Positions 62,142 to 64,000 of a DNA stretch of 64,000 bases are shown here, piece after piece. Location: assembly GCA_016801845.1 (NCBI GenBank), contig CM028911.1, positions 8,602,885 through 8,666,884 on the forward strand, given 5' to 3'. The translations under genes were made by a program, and so were the position numbers. Positions within the stretch are counted from its first letter, which is position 1; every line of letters starts with the position of its first letter. Under the pieces are notes generated by a model. It was not told the DNA's origin and did not search any database. It saw only the letters and a list, made by a program, of their open reading frames with translations. The stretch comes from Polydactylus sextarius. Its lineage: Eukaryota > Chordata > Actinopteri > Polynemidae.

Positions 62142-63390
62142 GTGTGAGCTACCCCTCAGCTCTGGCCAAGGGCAAGTTTTGTTTTCCTAGGATGTAGTGG
62201 TTACGCTTTGGAATGGATTAGGACAATGTGATCCAAGACTACAGTACAGCTCAGAGGCATCTTTTCTCAAGAGTGTGGTCTCACAGCCTGAGGAAAGGTA
62301 GATACTGTTGCCTGTGATAAAGTACGGCTGATGTACACATTGTAACTGGATTAGGCCCCCTGGCCACACTGTAATCTCTGGAGGTCAGCATGCAGACAAT
62401 TCATTGTTGCAAAAATGGAAGCCAAAGCTTTGAAACACTGGCATCATATTGCCATGGATGTTTTACACCTTCAAAGAAAACTTCTGAAGGTGGCGATTAG
62501 AAAGTTTTGCACTAATTATTTAAAGTCAGATGTTCTTGGCACAACAGATGAGGCTTACAAACAGATGCAAATACCTCAACCACCAATTAACACAGGCACT
62601 CTATTTTAAAGTCTTGACACTGTCAAACAATATGGTAGCTATTAACAGCTACTGATAATTTCCAGCTGGTTTATGGCAACATATGGTTACACAGATACAA
62701 TCTGAAGCACAATGGTACCAAATTGCTGTCATAGTTACAAATTTACTCCAGGAATGTGTTCTTTGCTGTATCATCTAATCAGAAGTCATGTGTTGCCTTT
62801 TGAGTAGTTGTAGTATTAGCAGTGTTAGTAGAATAGTAGCATTGTTGTTTAGGATACTTAGAGAAAATGCTTATCTGTGAATAGTCCCATTTGGTTGCAT
62901 TAGAGCCTCCAACATGCCAGAAAATCTTAATTGCAGTACTTAATTTAGTCCTGCTGGACAATACAAAAGTCTGCTGCTGGTGGCTCCAATTATTGTACAG
63001 TGGAAAAGCTGGCTGCTTAACATTATTCATCTGGCACAATACAAATGCTATCTTAATTGGATATCAAGCACCTGATAAATGATCCATTTAATAAATGTGA
63101 GGGATGTTGATAAGAAATGAGTGACTGTCATGCCTGGCACTAAAAAAGCTGAAAATAATGGACATGTACAGTTAGACATCACTCATATTACCATTTACTA
63201 TTTTTTTTCCAGAATGTCAAAGAACAATCACATTACCAGAAGAAATAACAAAAATAATATGTCTTTTTCTCACTTTCAAACAGGTCAACATTGAAATGAC
63301 ACTTGCCTTAATCCTTTGAGCCAAAGGGAAAAACAGCACATGTGGTACACGTTAGTTGGGATAAATCTATTCTTTCTAATGACCATGCAG

Positions 63391-63450
63391 GCAGCAGCTC
63401 AGGAGTTGCAAGCTCTGTCCAGTCCTGGGAGAGACAGTGAAATGCCAGAG
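63391..63450 (+). other. Exon-like segment (unconfirmed)
   Basis: The acceptor attctttctaatgaccatgcag and donor CCAGAG|GTAATT bound exactly 60 bp, 20 in-frame codons AAAQELQALSSPGRDSEMPE, phase 0 on both sides. A second frame is also open. It follows in compatible phase from 54992-55073. It may equally be a conserved non-coding block, because GGTAATTAAC continues beyond the donor. Confidence 0.28.
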
Positions 63451-64000
63451 GTAATTAACAGCAACGGAGGTGCTGAAGGGCTGCATGACATCCAGCACCC
63501 AGATAGTGTGTTCCTCTCTTCTGTCTTTTGTTAATTAGTAGCATTAAACTAATCCAGGCCTCATCCTTTCTTTTGCACCATCAAAGTCCACTAGGGCAAT
63601 GGCACAGTGAAGCAGAGCAGACTAAAATGAGCAACTGTAACAATACCAATTTACTACAGCTCTGAACACTGCAGCATTTCCTAAATATATGTGCGTGTGC
63701 CGTCTCCTTTTTTTGTGGCTGATGCTTTGATAGTGTCCTCTGTGTAAGCCTGAGTGCTGCGGGGTAGAGGTTCACAGTGAAATGAAAGAGATCATAGGGA
63801 GCTGGTGCTTGCTACATAGGTGTGTCTGTATCAACACTGGTGTTGTTATATTCCTGCCTGTGGCACGATGCTGTAGACTGCCATGTGATTTATTACTCTG
63901 CACAGATAGTGGCAAGAGAGCATGGGAATAACAGATGCCACTAATGTAGACTATAGCTGTCTAATAATAGTCTTCAAAAGGCTTTCTGCAACACCAAAAA
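63451..64000. other. Intronic, no gene seen
   Basis: Unremarkable sequence to the window edge. The minus frame at 63581-63775 has no recognisable domain. Confidence 0.55.

Larger units (their letters stand above)
60516..63390. other. Intronic, AT-rich; contains duplicated micro-exon-like motif
   Basis: Apart from the two related motifs at 61594-61635 and 62093-62141, the segment is AT-rich (notably 61750-61930) with no recognised gene. Confidence 0.5.
23851..64000 (-). other. macrod2: Intron 5' of the macro exon (partial)
   Basis: No exon encoding the preceding macro-domain segment (TGHAKITCGYDLPAK-like) was found on the minus strand up to the window edge. The intron is therefore at least 40 kb unless a small upstream exon was missed. 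It contains the candidate nested promoter and exon-like segments listed separately. Confidence 0.65.

Overview
The window is AT-rich, intron-dominated vertebrate DNA, most likely from a ray-finned (probably percomorph) fish. The organism call rests on four things: a spliced macro-domain exon that differs clearly from the mammalian version, abundant CA/GT microsatellites, absence of recognisable mammalian Alu/L1 sequence, and the word gctaacgttagct beside a CpG-rich block, which I associate with fish gene 5' regions. No bacterial or viral gene, intact transposon, tRNA or rRNA was recognised. Most open reading frames are chance frames in non-coding DNA.

The only firmly supported coding sequence is a 122-bp minus-strand exon at 23729-23850. 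It encodes the VIHTVGP strand and following helix of a MacroD-type macro domain (mono-ADP-ribosyl hydrolase), with canonical splice sites on both sides. It fits MACROD2 best, and MACROD1 is not excluded. Everything else appears to lie inside its two flanking introns: at least 40 kb upstream (23851-64000) and at least 23.7 kb downstream (1-23728). Very large introns are typical of MACROD2.

Inside the introns: a diverged direct duplication (3537-3750 and 7182-7430), a 72-bp perfectly alternating purine-pyrimidine tract (15929-16000), a GC-rich block (20270-20480), a CpG-rich promoter-like block with a perfect CRE (43970-44195), an isolated CpG cluster with an NRF1-type site (48851-48878), a long foldback element with a near-perfect 50-bp core (51170-51490), and a duplicated 29-bp motif that reads as a splice-ready micro-exon (61.6 and 62.1 kb). 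Several segments look like conserved non-coding elements, but conservation cannot be seen from one sequence.

The main speculative proposal is a plus-strand transcript nested in the macrod2 intron. It would start at the 44-kb CpG/CRE block and use exon-like pieces at 54992-55073 and 63391-63450, whose splice phases agree. A second proposal is a phase-neutral cassette exon on the macrod2 strand at 60432-60515. Both need RNA evidence.
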